Positions 46,013 through 53,351 of a stretch of DNA of 64,000 bases are shown piece after piece. The translations under genes and the position numbers were made by a program. This DNA comes from BOG-908 sp963848205. Lineage in GTDB: Bacteria; Pseudomonadota; Alphaproteobacteria; Acetobacterales; Acetobacteraceae. Numbering within the stretch: the first letter of the stretch is position 1; each line of letters begins with the position of its first letter. The notes under the pieces were generated by a model. The model saw only the letters and a program-made list of their open reading frames with translations. It ran no database searches and was not told the DNA's origin. The stretch covers positions 62,001-126,000 of the forward strand of contig CAWKCV010000003.1 in assembly GCA_963848205.1 (NCBI GenBank), in the 5' to 3' direction.

Positions 46013-47599
46013 TCACCCTACTTTCGTAATCGCCCACTTCACATGCTGCGCCTCATCCGGCCCCGCCGTCAGCACCACCTGTTCGCTCCGCCGCATTTCG
46101 CTGCCGCCCAAATAAACGCTCTCCTCCAGCGACACCCGCGCGCCCTCCGCGCGCAGCCGCCACCCGCCGCTCGGCAGACGCAACAGCACCGCCTCGCCGT
46201 CCTGCTGCAGGCTGGCAATCACGCCCGGATGCAGATGGAAGCGGATCGCATAAGGCTGCGGGGTGGCTGCCTCGATCACGTCCTCGCCGCGTATGTCCTC
46301 GCCGCTTTCGGCCAGATACAGCCGGCGCAGATGCACCGCGCCGAACGGCTTGCGGTATCCGTCGTGGCTGGCCTCGAGCCAATGCGCGCCGTTGGCTTCC
46401 TGGCGCTCCACGCTCACCCGGTCCGGCCGCCGCCCAAGCCCGTTCGGCTTGATCTCCGAACTGCTGGTGTCGGCAATGATCAGCGTGGAGTGCGCGGCCG
46501 TGGCACGCGCGGCATCCGTCCACGCGGCGCCGCCGATCGGCGCCGCGCCGCAATTGACGATCAGGCGCTCGCGACCCATCGACAGCTCGAAACTGAGCGT
46601 GCCGGCGTGCGCCATGCGGTCCTGCCCGGCGCCCGGCGGCGCGCCGCCATCGGCGATCAGCACCGTGCGTCCTGCCTGCAGCCGGTAGAACCCGGTGTCG
46701 GGCAAGGCGAGCGGCGCGCGGCCGGTCCGTCCGGCCTGGCTCAGTACCAGCTCGATGAGGGTCGCCTGCTCGTCGCGGGTGCCATTGAACAGAGCGAGAC
46801 CGCCATCGCCATGCCGCAACGTGCGCAGCGCGGTGGCCAACCGGTCGATCGCCGAGCCCAAGGCGGCCGGCGCGTCGGCACTGCCGACATGGAGCAGCGC
46901 GCGCGTCTCGATCAGGTCGCGCAACGCGACCAGATGGGCAGCCGGGCTGCGCTCGATATGGCCGCCATCGGGCAGCACCTGCCGGCCGATTTCCTGCGGC
47001 AGAAAGCGCAATGCGCGCGCCAGGAACGGCGTGTGCTCCGGCAGCGCGATGGAGGCGGCGATCAATCCCTTGATGGCGGTCAGTGCGCGGCCGTCCTGCT
47101 CCTCGGCGGGCAGGGCAGCCGAGAGCACGCGCGTGTCGGCAACCAGGCGCCACATCATGCGGGCGCGGAATTCGTCGTCGGCGGAGGCGGCGAAGAAATC
47201 GTAGTGGCCAAGCCAGGCGGCGATCCGGCTGCCGGCCACGTCCGGGCGCTGCGCGAGCGGGTCGGCATCGCCGCCGCCAATCCAGTCGCCGACGAGCGCC
47301 CGCGCCCGCATGCGCGCGGCATCCGTGCCGATCACCCGCAGGTCGCGCAACCAGGCAAAGCCGTGGGCGTGGGCGCGCATGACCGGGTGGCCGTTCGGGT
47401 CGATCCAGGCGCCCGGCTTGAGGACGCGCATGGCGCCTGAGATCGCGAGTTCGCCCTTCAGCAGGCGTGCCCCGCGTGCGGGGTCGCCAGGCCAAGGGTC
47501 GCGCACCGGCACCGCGGGCGCGTCGGGCACGCTCATGCGGAAGCTGGGCAGGCGCGCCAGACCCAGCCGGAAATGGCGCAGCGAGCGGGATAGTTTCAC
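46013..47599 (-). CDS. Heparinase II/III-like protein
   Basis: 528 residues from GTG 47599, which overlaps the rpe stop (GTGA). N-terminal helical toroid region (LRDLRVIGTDAARMRARALV, about 80-100; WLGHYDFFAASADDEFRARM) and C-terminal beta-sandwich starting near DTGFYRLQAG with GRERLIVNCGA and AAHSTLIIADTSSSEI: the layout of the heparinase II/III superfamily of polysaccharide lyases. Such proteins in bacterial glycan loci are thought to trim acidic polysaccharide; activity here is unproven. No signal peptide is visible. The frame stays open far upstream (to 49030) antisense to other genes, which is ignored. Confidence 0.85.
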   Translation of the reverse strand: MKLSRSLRHFRLGLARLPSFRMSVPDAPAVPVRDPWPGDPARGARLLKGELAISGAMRVLKPGAWIDPNGHPVMRAHAHGFAWLRDLRVIGTDAARMRARALVGDWIGGGDADPLAQRPDVAGSRIAAWLGHYDFFAASADDEFRARMMWRLVADTRVLSAALPAEEQDGRALTAIKGLIAASIALPEHTPFLARALRFLPQEIGRQVLPDGGHIERSPAAHLVALRDLIETRALLHVGSADAPAALGSAIDRLATALRTLRHGDGGLALFNGTRDEQATLIELVLSQAGRTGRAPLALPDTGFYRLQAGRTVLIADGGAPPGAGQDRMAHAGTLSFELSMGRERLIVNCGAAPIGGAAWTDAARATAAHSTLIIADTSSSEIKPNGLGRRPDRVSVERQEANGAHWLEASHDGYRKPFGAVHLRRLYLAESGEDIRGEDVIEAATPQPYAIRFHLHPGVIASLQQDGEAVLLRLPSGGWRLRAEGARVSLEESVYLGGSEMRRSEQVVLTAGPDEAQHVKWAITKVG

Positions 47600-48264
47600 G
47601 AAGGCGATGGACCGCGCAGGCCGGCGATGGCGGCCGCATAGTCGGGCGTGCCGAAGATGGCCGTGCCGGCGACGAATGTGTCGGCCCCGGCGGCTATGCA
47701 GAGCGGCGCGGTGGTCCGGTCGATGCCGCCATCGACTTCCAGGCGGATGTCGCGCCCGTTGGCGTCGATCATGCCGCGCAATTCGGCGATTTTCGCCAAT
47801 TGGCTGTGCAGGAATTTCTGCCCGCCAAAGCCGGGATTGACCGACATGACGAGGACGATATCTACCAGATCGAGCACGCAGGCGGCATGCGCGGCCGGGG
47901 TGGCCGGGTTCAGCACCAGCCCCGTCTTGCAGCCGAGCCCCGCGATCGCCTGCAATGAGCGATGGGTATGGGGGCCCGCTTCGGCGTGCACCAGGATGTG
48001 GTCGGCGCCCGCATCGGCGAAGGCGGCAAGGTAGGGGTCGGCCGGCGCGATCATCAGATGGACGTCGAACGGGAGCTTGGTGCGGCCGCGGAGCGCCTTG
48101 AGCACGACCGGGCCGAAGCTGATGTTGGGCACGAAATGGCCGTCCATCACGTCCAGATGCAGCCAGTCGGCGCCGGCTGCCTCGATGGCTGCCACTTCCT
48201 CGGCCAGGCGCGCGAAATCGGCGGCGAGCAGGCTGGGCGCGATGAGGGTAGGGCGTTGGGGCAT
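47596..48264 (-). CDS. rpe: Ribulose-phosphate 3-epimerase
   Basis: 222 residues, TIM barrel of the pentose phosphate and Calvin pathways. Motifs IAPSLLAADFARL (strand 1), LHLDVMDGHFVPNISFGP with metal-binding His/Asp, MSVNPGFGGQKF (phosphate loop, about 140) and LEVDGGIDRTTAP. ATG 48264 (MPQRPTLIAP) is preferred; a longer start at 48321 would begin in the dispersed repeat. Coupled to the heparinase-like gene downstream, a pairing common in alphaproteobacteria with rsmB/purH nearby, not seen here. Confidence 0.95.
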   Translation of the reverse strand: MPQRPTLIAPSLLAADFARLAEEVAAIEAAGADWLHLDVMDGHFVPNISFGPVVLKALRGRTKLPFDVHLMIAPADPYLAAFADAGADHILVHAEAGPHTHRSLQAIAGLGCKTGLVLNPATPAAHAACVLDLVDIVLVMSVNPGFGGQKFLHSQLAKIAELRGMIDANGRDIRLEVDGGIDRTTAPLCIAAGADTFVAGTAIFGTPDYAAAIAGLRGPSPS

Positions 48265-48307
48265 GACGGATTGTTCTAATGTGGTGCGGCGTAGGCGAGC
48301 AACCTGG

Positions 48308-48417
48308 GTGTCCTTTTCCAAGAAAAAGCACCGAAACCTTTTTCTCCGCTATCGCGAACCCGCGATAGCGGAGAAAAAGTCTCTTGCTTCTTTTCTTCGG
48401 AAAAGAAGTCCTTTCCT
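48308..48417. repeat. AT-rich dispersed repeat, copy 11, double
   Basis: Left box 48308-48345 (GTGTCCTTTTCCAAG, AAAAAGCACCGAAACC), perfect central hairpin CTCCGCTATCGCG / CGCGATAGCGGAG (48343-48373), right box 48374-48417 (AAAAAGTCTCTTGC, TTCTTTTCTTCGGAAAAGAA). The best example of the full architecture. It separates divergent rpe and the DUF1989 gene. Confidence 0.9.
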
Positions 48418-48439
48418 TAGTGCCAAAGGAACGCCACCA

Positions 48440-49018
48440 GTGCCGCAAACGATCGCCCCACGCTCCGGCGTCGCCTTCCGCCTCGCCCGCGGCCAGCGGC
48501 TGACCGTCATCGACCCGGAAGGCGAACAGGTGGCCGACCTGCTTGCCTTCAACGCCGCCGACACCGACGAGGTGATCTCGTCCGGCCGCACGCTGGACTA
48601 CGCGAGCAAGCTGTTCCTGACCAAGGGCGACCCGATCTATTCGAACCGCAGCCGGGTGCTGCTGCGCATCGAGGAGGACACGGTGGGCCGCCACGATTTT
48701 CTGCTCACCCCCTGCTCGGCCGACACGTTCCGCATCATCTATAACGAGGCGAATCCGCATCGCGGCTGCTTCGGCAACCTGGCCGAGGCGCTGGCGCCCT
48801 ACGGCATCTCGCCCGACCGGATTCCGGTGGCCTTCAACGTGTTCATGAACGTGACCGTGGATCCGGCCGGCGTTTTGCGCGTGGAGCCGCCGCTGAGCCG
48901 GCCCGGCGACCATGTGGTGTTCGTCGCCGAGGAGGACCTGATCATCGGCCTGACCGCCTGCTCGGCGCTGCAGTCCAACAACTATGCCTTCAAGCCGATC
49001 CAATACGAGATCGCCTGA
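48440..49018 (+). CDS. DUF1989 / urea carboxylase-associated family protein
   Basis: 192 residues from GTG 48440 behind AAAGGA. Sequence features of the family: LTVIDPEGEQVADLLAFNAAD, a cupin-like strand pattern, LLTPCSADTFRIIYN and HRGCFGNLAEAL with NVFMNVTVDPAG. Conserved Cys in TPCS and RGCF may bind metal. Family members occur beside urea carboxylase, allophanate hydrolase or guanidine-degrading enzymes; none is visible here. The upstream open frame (from 48077) passes through the double repeat and is not used. It may be coupled to ycgN, 5 bp downstream. Confidence 0.82.
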   Translation: MPQTIAPRSGVAFRLARGQRLTVIDPEGEQVADLLAFNAADTDEVISSGRTLDYASKLFLTKGDPIYSNRSRVLLRIEEDTVGRHDFLLTPCSADTFRIIYNEANPHRGCFGNLAEALAPYGISPDRIPVAFNVFMNVTVDPAGVLRVEPPLSRPGDHVVFVAEEDLIIGLTACSALQSNNYAFKPIQYEIA

Positions 49019-49023
49019 ATACC

Positions 49024-49692
49024 ATGGCACCAGCCCCGTTCTGGAAGACGAAGAAGCTGGCCGAGATGACGCCCGAGGAATGGGAGTCGCTCTGCGACGG
49101 CTGCGGGCGCTGCTGCCTGCACAAGCTGCGCGACGACGATACGGGCGAGATTGCCTGGACCAATGTCGCCTGCAGGCTGCTGGATGGGCAGACCTGCCAA
49201 TGCAGCGACTATGCGCGCCGCCGCCGCCGCGTGCCCGATTGCGTACAGCTTACGCCGCAGGCACTCGACGAGATCGACTGGTTGCCGCCATCCTGCGCCT
49301 ATCGCCGGATCAAGGAGGGACGCCCGCTCGCCTGGTGGCACAAGCTCGTTTGTGGCGACCCCGAAGCGGTCCATCAGGCCGGCGTTTCCGTTCGTGGCCG
49401 TTCGATCGACGAGCGGTATGCCGGCAGCCTGGAGTATCACGTGGTCGATTGGCCGGGGCGGCGCCCCAAGACGAGCGCGCATGTGCGTAGCGGCCATGAG
49501 ACGGAGATGGACGGAGAGGGCAATCTTCGGCATCGGGGTCAAAGCCGGCAGTTAAGGCTTGACTGGTCCAATTACGGCAGAAATTCGTTGCCAAGCGGCA
49601 TCATCTCGTTTATTAAGTTTCTCGTGGTCAAAGATGCTCGAATTGTAGCGCAGGTTCGGTTTTTGAGATCGCGGGCTGTCGAGGGTGCCGCG
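49024..49692 (+). CDS. YcgN/UPF0260 Cys-cluster protein lacking its own stop codon
   Basis: Similarity covers about the first 145 residues: CDGCGRCCLHKL (about 24-35), CRLLDGQTCQCSDYARRRR, LPPSCAYRRIKEGRPL, WWHKLVCGDPEAVHQAGVSV, ending HVVDW. This Cys-rich family (zinc/iron-binding, YkgJ-like) has unknown function and is usually about 150 residues. Here no stop follows: the frame runs on through about 80 codons of low-complexity, intergenic-looking sequence straight into the TadE-like protein at 49693, giving a 406-residue frame ending at 50244. Either a stop was lost by indel or the two are truly fused; I place the boundary at the TadE ATG. Confidence 0.75.
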
Positions 49693-50244
49693 ATGTCGAT
49701 CAGGGCTGGTGCGAGGCGAAGGAGGTTGCTGCGCGAGAGTTGCGGCGCCGTCGCACTTGAGTTTGCCATCCTGTCCGTCCCGTTCATGATCTTCCTGTTA
49801 GGTTTGTTCGAGGTAGGCTGGGATTTCTATCTCCAGGAAGCCTTGGATTACGGTCTGCAGTCGGCTGCGCGCAGCGTTCAGGTCGGCACGTCGAGGCAGG
49901 TGGCCACCGCGGCGACGTTCAAGACGAACTATGTGTGCCCGGCTGTCGCAGGGATCCTGAACTGCAACAACATCACGATCAATCTCACGCCGATCCTGGC
50001 CGGCTCGGACTATTATTCGCAGACGCCGGGCATACCGATCACGGCCGGAAAGGTGGATACGACCAGTTTCACCTTCAATACGGGCACAGCCGACCAGCTG
50101 ATGCTGGCCCAGGCTGTGTATGTCTCGCCAAGCATCGTCGGCGGCTTCATTCCCGGCTTCGCGGCGATTGCGCCGACGGGCGCATCCGGCTTGGTGCATC
50201 TCACCTTCTCCAGTTTCGGCTTTGTCAACGAGCGGACACAATGA
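49693..50244 (+). CDS. TadE-like pseudopilin-type protein
   Basis: 183 residues if started at ATG 49693. N-terminal hallmark of TadE/TadF: short basic lead ARRRRLLRESCGAVALEFAI, the Glu five residues into the hydrophobic stretch as in type IV pseudopilins, then VPFMIFLLGLFEVGWDFYL. The rest is a small extracytoplasmic beta domain. Minor pilin-like subunit expected in the inner membrane or a Tad/Flp pilus. It is in frame with ycgN upstream. ATGA overlap with the next gene. The flp, tadA-C and cpa assembly genes are not in this window. Confidence 0.8.
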   Translation: MSIRAGARRRRLLRESCGAVALEFAILSVPFMIFLLGLFEVGWDFYLQEALDYGLQSAARSVQVGTSRQVATAATFKTNYVCPAVAGILNCNNITINLTPILAGSDYYSQTPGIPITAGKVDTTSFTFNTGTADQLMLAQAVYVSPSIVGGFIPGFAAIAPTGASGLVHLTFSSFGFVNERTQ

Positions 50245-50969
50245 TGGCGCGTGTGCGGTCCCGGATCGCCGTGCGGCGCGACGCGGCCTTGCTGGGCAGC
50301 GAGCGCTCCGGCGTGGCAGCCCTCGAATTCGCTCTCCTGGCGCCGGTCATGGCGACGTTGCTGTTCGGGATGGTCGATGTCACGCAGGCCATCATCGCGT
50401 ATCGCAAGGTGAACATCGTCGCGCAGGAGACTGCCGAGATCCTGACGGAACTGGCGCTACAGCCGAATCAGACATCGTTTCTGTCGGTGAGCACCCTCAA
50501 CCAGGGCTCGTCGCAAATCTATTCCGTGTTCCCGAACCTCGTGAACTACACACCCTCGTCGCCGAACAATGCAACTTACGCCGTCACGGTGTCGAATGTC
50601 GCATTCGTCGGAACGGCGCCCCAGGGGTGCGTCACCGGCGTCAACTGCTCGACATACAACGCGAACCTTGCCTGGAGCGTGCCGCTCGCGCGCGGTCAGC
50701 AGATCACCCGTCCCTGCGGCCCGGTCGATCAGGTGACGCCTGCCACGACGCCGTCGACCTCGAATGTGCCCACCTCGGGCATGACGACGTTGCAATCGAT
50801 GATTGTGGTCGATGTCGTCTATGATTTCACGCCGATTTTCGGCGTCTTCATCACGGGCAAGAATATCCCGTTCAAGCGATCCGCTTACGTATCGGACCGC
50901 GCGTCGATCTCGCCATATGTTACCTACGACACACCCGCGAACGCCAATGTCTGCCCAGGTTTCAACTAA
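50241..50969 (+). CDS. TadE/TadF-like pseudopilin-type protein
   Basis: 242 residues. The N-terminus ERSGVAALEFALLAPVMATL is a pseudopilin-like hydrophobic helix with the Glu in ALEF, then LFGMVDVTQAIIAYRKVNIV. The soluble part has two likely disulfides (Cys in PQGCVTGVNCSTYN). The start overlaps the TadE stop by 4 bp. It is the middle gene of three membrane-anchored Tad-type proteins and probably works with them. Confidence 0.82.
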   Translation: MMARVRSRIAVRRDAALLGSERSGVAALEFALLAPVMATLLFGMVDVTQAIIAYRKVNIVAQETAEILTELALQPNQTSFLSVSTLNQGSSQIYSVFPNLVNYTPSSPNNATYAVTVSNVAFVGTAPQGCVTGVNCSTYNANLAWSVPLARGQQITRPCGPVDQVTPATTPSTSNVPTSGMTTLQSMIVVDVVYDFTPIFGVFITGKNIPFKRSAYVSDRASISPYVTYDTPANANVCPGFN

Positions 50970-50999
50970 ATGCAACGATCATTCGAAGGTCCGCACACC

Positions 51000-52442
51000 A
51001 TGACCGCCCCTAACTACACCGATGCCGTCGATGCCGCGATCGTCAGGCGTGACCTCTGCTCGAACCGACGGGGCGCGGTCAGCGTGTTGTTTGCGACCAC
51101 GGCGCTGCCTTTGGTGATGCTGGCAGCGCTTGCATTCGATTTTGCCTGGTGGACGCAGGCCAAAGCGCAGTTGGATCTGGCGGCAGACAGCGCGGCCATT
51201 GCCGCGGCTCGAACGGCGGTGGACGCCTACTCGCAACAGCAGACATCGACGCAAGCCGCGCTCATCGGCCAGACCGCCGGAACCGAGTGGTTCAAGGCCG
51301 AAACCGGGCACGTGCTGGAAGCCACCAATCTGTCGGGTGGGACCGTGATCACGCCGACGGTGACCGTGACGGCAACCGGCGGCATATTCTCGGCCACCGT
51401 TTCGTACAACGCGAATGTGTCCGACGTATTGCCTAAATTGTTCAATTGGACCCGGGCGGGCGGCACAGAAATCTCCAATACCGCTTCCGCGAAGAGCTCG
51501 ATCAACCTTTTCGCGACCGTGGATTTCCTGATCGACAATACGTCTTCGATGATGATTGCTGCCACAGATGCGGACGCTGCGAAGATGATCGCGGCCGCGC
51601 AGACTTTTACACCCAAATCCAGCGTGCCGAATGGCCTGGCAACCACACCCTGCACATTTGCATGCCATTGGGATGCAAATTCCAACGACTATTATGGCTT
51701 GTCGCGCAGTCTTAAAATCCAGCTACGGTACGACGTCGTGCAAACCGCCGTCCAGAGCGCCATTACCGATATGGTCAACATCGAGGCGGTGCCGGGAACG
51801 CTCGGCGTCGGCGTCTATACCTTCGGTGACCCGGCGAAGCAGTTCCGCACGGTGTTCAGCGAGGGCGCCATCGACACCGGCAGCAATTGTAGCGCCAATG
51901 GCGAGGAGCATAGCGACGGCAAATGTGGCGGCAACGGCAGCGGGGCAAACGCGGCGATCACTGCGGTCAAAACCATCGTGACACCGGTGACGCCCGATAT
52001 CCCGAACTCGAACTTTGCCAACGCCATGAACTCGCTGGCGGCAGCGGTTAGCAACTCCGGCACAGGTATCACCACGAGCGATCCAATCAAGTCGGTCATC
52101 CTCGTGACCGATGGGATTGAGGACGACACGAACCCGCAATCCATCCCGTCGACCGAGGGGCCGATCAATTCCAAGGTCTGCGACGTCATGAAGAAGAAGG
52201 GGTACACAGTGTATGTGCTCTACACCACGTATTCGTCTGCGCCGGTCAATCTGCCCTTCAACAACATCAACCTGGTGCCGTACATTACGGGCAATGCAGC
52301 GAATGACCTGATCCCGGAGCTTACCGCCTGTGCATCCTCGCCAAAGGACATCATCGTGGCGAGTTCGCCTGCCGACATCAATACGGGTCTGACGACCTTG
52401 CTGAACCAGGCGGTTGGGAGTGCCACACGCCTGACAAACTAA
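51000..52442 (+). CDS. TadG-like protein with von Willebrand A domain
   Basis: 480 residues from ATG 51000 (GAAGG upstream); ATG 50970, right after the previous stop, is an alternative start. N-terminal TadG region RRGAVSVLFATTALPLVMLA (a single membrane helix) and WTQAKAQLDLAADSAAIAAA; vWA domain from about 180 with MIDAS-like DFLIDNTSSMM, then VILVTDGIEDDT near 375. Cys-rich inserts (TPCTFACHWD) suggest disulfides outside the cell. TadG proteins are secreted or membrane-anchored parts of tight-adherence systems. Last of the three-gene Tad run. Confidence 0.85.
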   Translation: MTAPNYTDAVDAAIVRRDLCSNRRGAVSVLFATTALPLVMLAALAFDFAWWTQAKAQLDLAADSAAIAAARTAVDAYSQQQTSTQAALIGQTAGTEWFKAETGHVLEATNLSGGTVITPTVTVTATGGIFSATVSYNANVSDVLPKLFNWTRAGGTEISNTASAKSSINLFATVDFLIDNTSSMMIAATDADAAKMIAAAQTFTPKSSVPNGLATTPCTFACHWDANSNDYYGLSRSLKIQLRYDVVQTAVQSAITDMVNIEAVPGTLGVGVYTFGDPAKQFRTVFSEGAIDTGSNCSANGEEHSDGKCGGNGSGANAAITAVKTIVTPVTPDIPNSNFANAMNSLAAAVSNSGTGITTSDPIKSVILVTDGIEDDTNPQSIPSTEGPINSKVCDVMKKKGYTVYVLYTTYSSAPVNLPFNNINLVPYITGNAANDLIPELTACASSPKDIIVASSPADINTGLTTLLNQAVGSATRLTN

Positions 52443-52806
52443 CGCTCGGCCCGAACTCTCGTAAGTCTGAGTTTCTGGGCGTTATTGGGGGCTGGTCTAG
52501 GTTGGCGGCTTCAGATCAGGTCTGGCTGGCAGCGCGGCGTGCTGCCAGCCGGCAGGCTCTCGATGGGGCGCGCGTTGCCGGCCCGGTAAGATCCTAGCTA
52601 CCGGCAAACCGGCGAGTGTCGCCGCAGCGACCTTGAGTGATCTGCATTTTGCACTTAAGCCGTTTTGTCGAACCGCAGAGTTGGCTTGCGATAACTGGCA
52701 TTCAGGCAATGCGCCGAATTTGTCGGCGATGTTAGACGTTTTGTTGAACGGTTCATCACGCAGTTGCGACGATATGTTCGTCAAGCGAATGCCGTCAGAC
52801 TTTGAG
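52443..52806. other. Non-coding stretch after tadG
   Basis: About 360 bp. It holds the 10-bp inverted repeat at 52524-52550 (next entry). Small open frames on both strands are not convincing. Nothing else recognised. Confidence 0.4.
52524..52550. terminator. Strong hairpin downstream of tadG
   Basis: GGCTGGCAGC, seven-base loop, GCTGCCAGCC: ten perfect pairs, 82 bp after the tadG stop. No T-run follows on either strand, so it is either a Rho-dependent end, an mRNA stabiliser or a regulatory structure. Confidence 0.45.
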
Positions 52807-52854
52807 GAGGCGAGAGGCGAGAGGCGAGAGGCGAGAGGCGAGAGGCGAGAGGCG
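52807..52854. repeat. Heptanucleotide tandem repeat GAGGCGA, nearly seven units
   Basis: Six full copies of GAGGCGA and one of GAGGCG, without error. It lies just past the flaF stop in its 3' region (52892). Perfect short tandem repeats of this kind can change copy number. Confidence 0.9.
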
Positions 52855-52860
52855 TCAGAG

Positions 52861-52881
52861 ACTTCAGACTTCAGACTTCAG
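52861..52881. repeat. Heptanucleotide tandem repeat ACTTCAG, three units
   Basis: Three perfect copies of ACTTCAG, six bases after the GAGGCGA array and 10 bp from the flaF stop. Two different 7-base arrays side by side. Confidence 0.85.
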
Positions 52882-52891
52882 GCATGAGGCG

Positions 52892-53275
52892 TCAGGCGTT
52901 GACCGCGCCCGTCAGGCACGCGCCGCTGCTGCTGGGCTGGGCGAGCAGGCCTTCCAGCACGTTGTTGTTGACTTCGATTAACGGCTCGACGGGAAGTTCC
53001 TGCAATAGAGCCTGCGTGCTGTAACGCATTGACCAGAGTCCGAGGCCGATCAGGCCGCTCTTGATCCCGTCGGGCAATCTGTTGTCTGCCATGGCAAGAT
53101 CCTTGATGAGCAAGGACCACATCGAGTGATTGCGGCCGATGGCACGGATGCGTGCCGGCCCGCTCGTGCAGCTTGTCAGCTCGCGATTGATGAGGCGGAA
53201 TGCTGCGCATTCGGTATCGTGGCCCGACAGCCCGGCCTCACTTGCTTGCTTGTATCGCGACGCTGCGTACTGAAT
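52892..53275 (-). CDS. flaF: Flagellin biosynthesis protein FlaF, probable ATT start
   Basis: 127 residues. FlaF promotes flagellin synthesis/secretion in alphaproteobacteria, countering FlbT. Family pattern: IQYAASRYKQASEAG, DTECAAFRLINREL, then NHSMWSLLIKDLA, NRLPDGIKSGLIGLGLWSMR and EPLIEVNNNVLEGLL. An in-frame TAG lies four codons upstream and there is no ATG, GTG or TTG before the conserved start; ATT 53275 sits 5 bases after AGGAGG. A downstream ATG (53122) would lose half the protein. It lies directly downstream of fliC, same strand. Confidence 0.82.
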   Translation of the reverse strand: MQYAASRYKQASEAGLSGHDTECAAFRLINRELTSCTSGPARIRAIGRNHSMWSLLIKDLAMADNRLPDGIKSGLIGLGLWSMRYSTQALLQELPVEPLIEVNNNVLEGLLAQPSSSGACLTGAVNA

Positions 53276-53310
53276 GGAAGCCTCCTATGACGGCGGGAAT
53301 TACCAACACC

Positions 53311-53334
53311 GCCGCCGGCTAGTGAGCCGGCGGC
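53311..53334. terminator. Strong hairpin between fliC and flaF
   Basis: GCCGCCGGCT, AGTG, AGCCGGCGGC: ten perfect GC-rich pairs, 18 bp after the fliC stop and 36 bp before flaF. No T-run. Probably limits read-through from the abundant fliC message or protects its 3' end. Confidence 0.6.
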
Positions 53335-53351
53335 AGTGCGGAAGCGACCTC

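Noticed and set aside
48266..48321. Longer rpe start at 48321
   Set aside because: The added residues are encoded at the edge of the dispersed repeat and lie outside the epimerase family alignment; MPQRPTLIAP at 48264 fits.
46013..49030. A single minus-strand frame of 1005 codons
   Set aside because: Only the part from 47599 resembles heparinase II/III. The rest is antisense to rpe and DUF1989 and includes a repeat copy.
52807..52881. CRISPR-like array
   Set aside because: Units are 7 bp with no spacers; a simple tandem repeat, not CRISPR. No cas genes are present.
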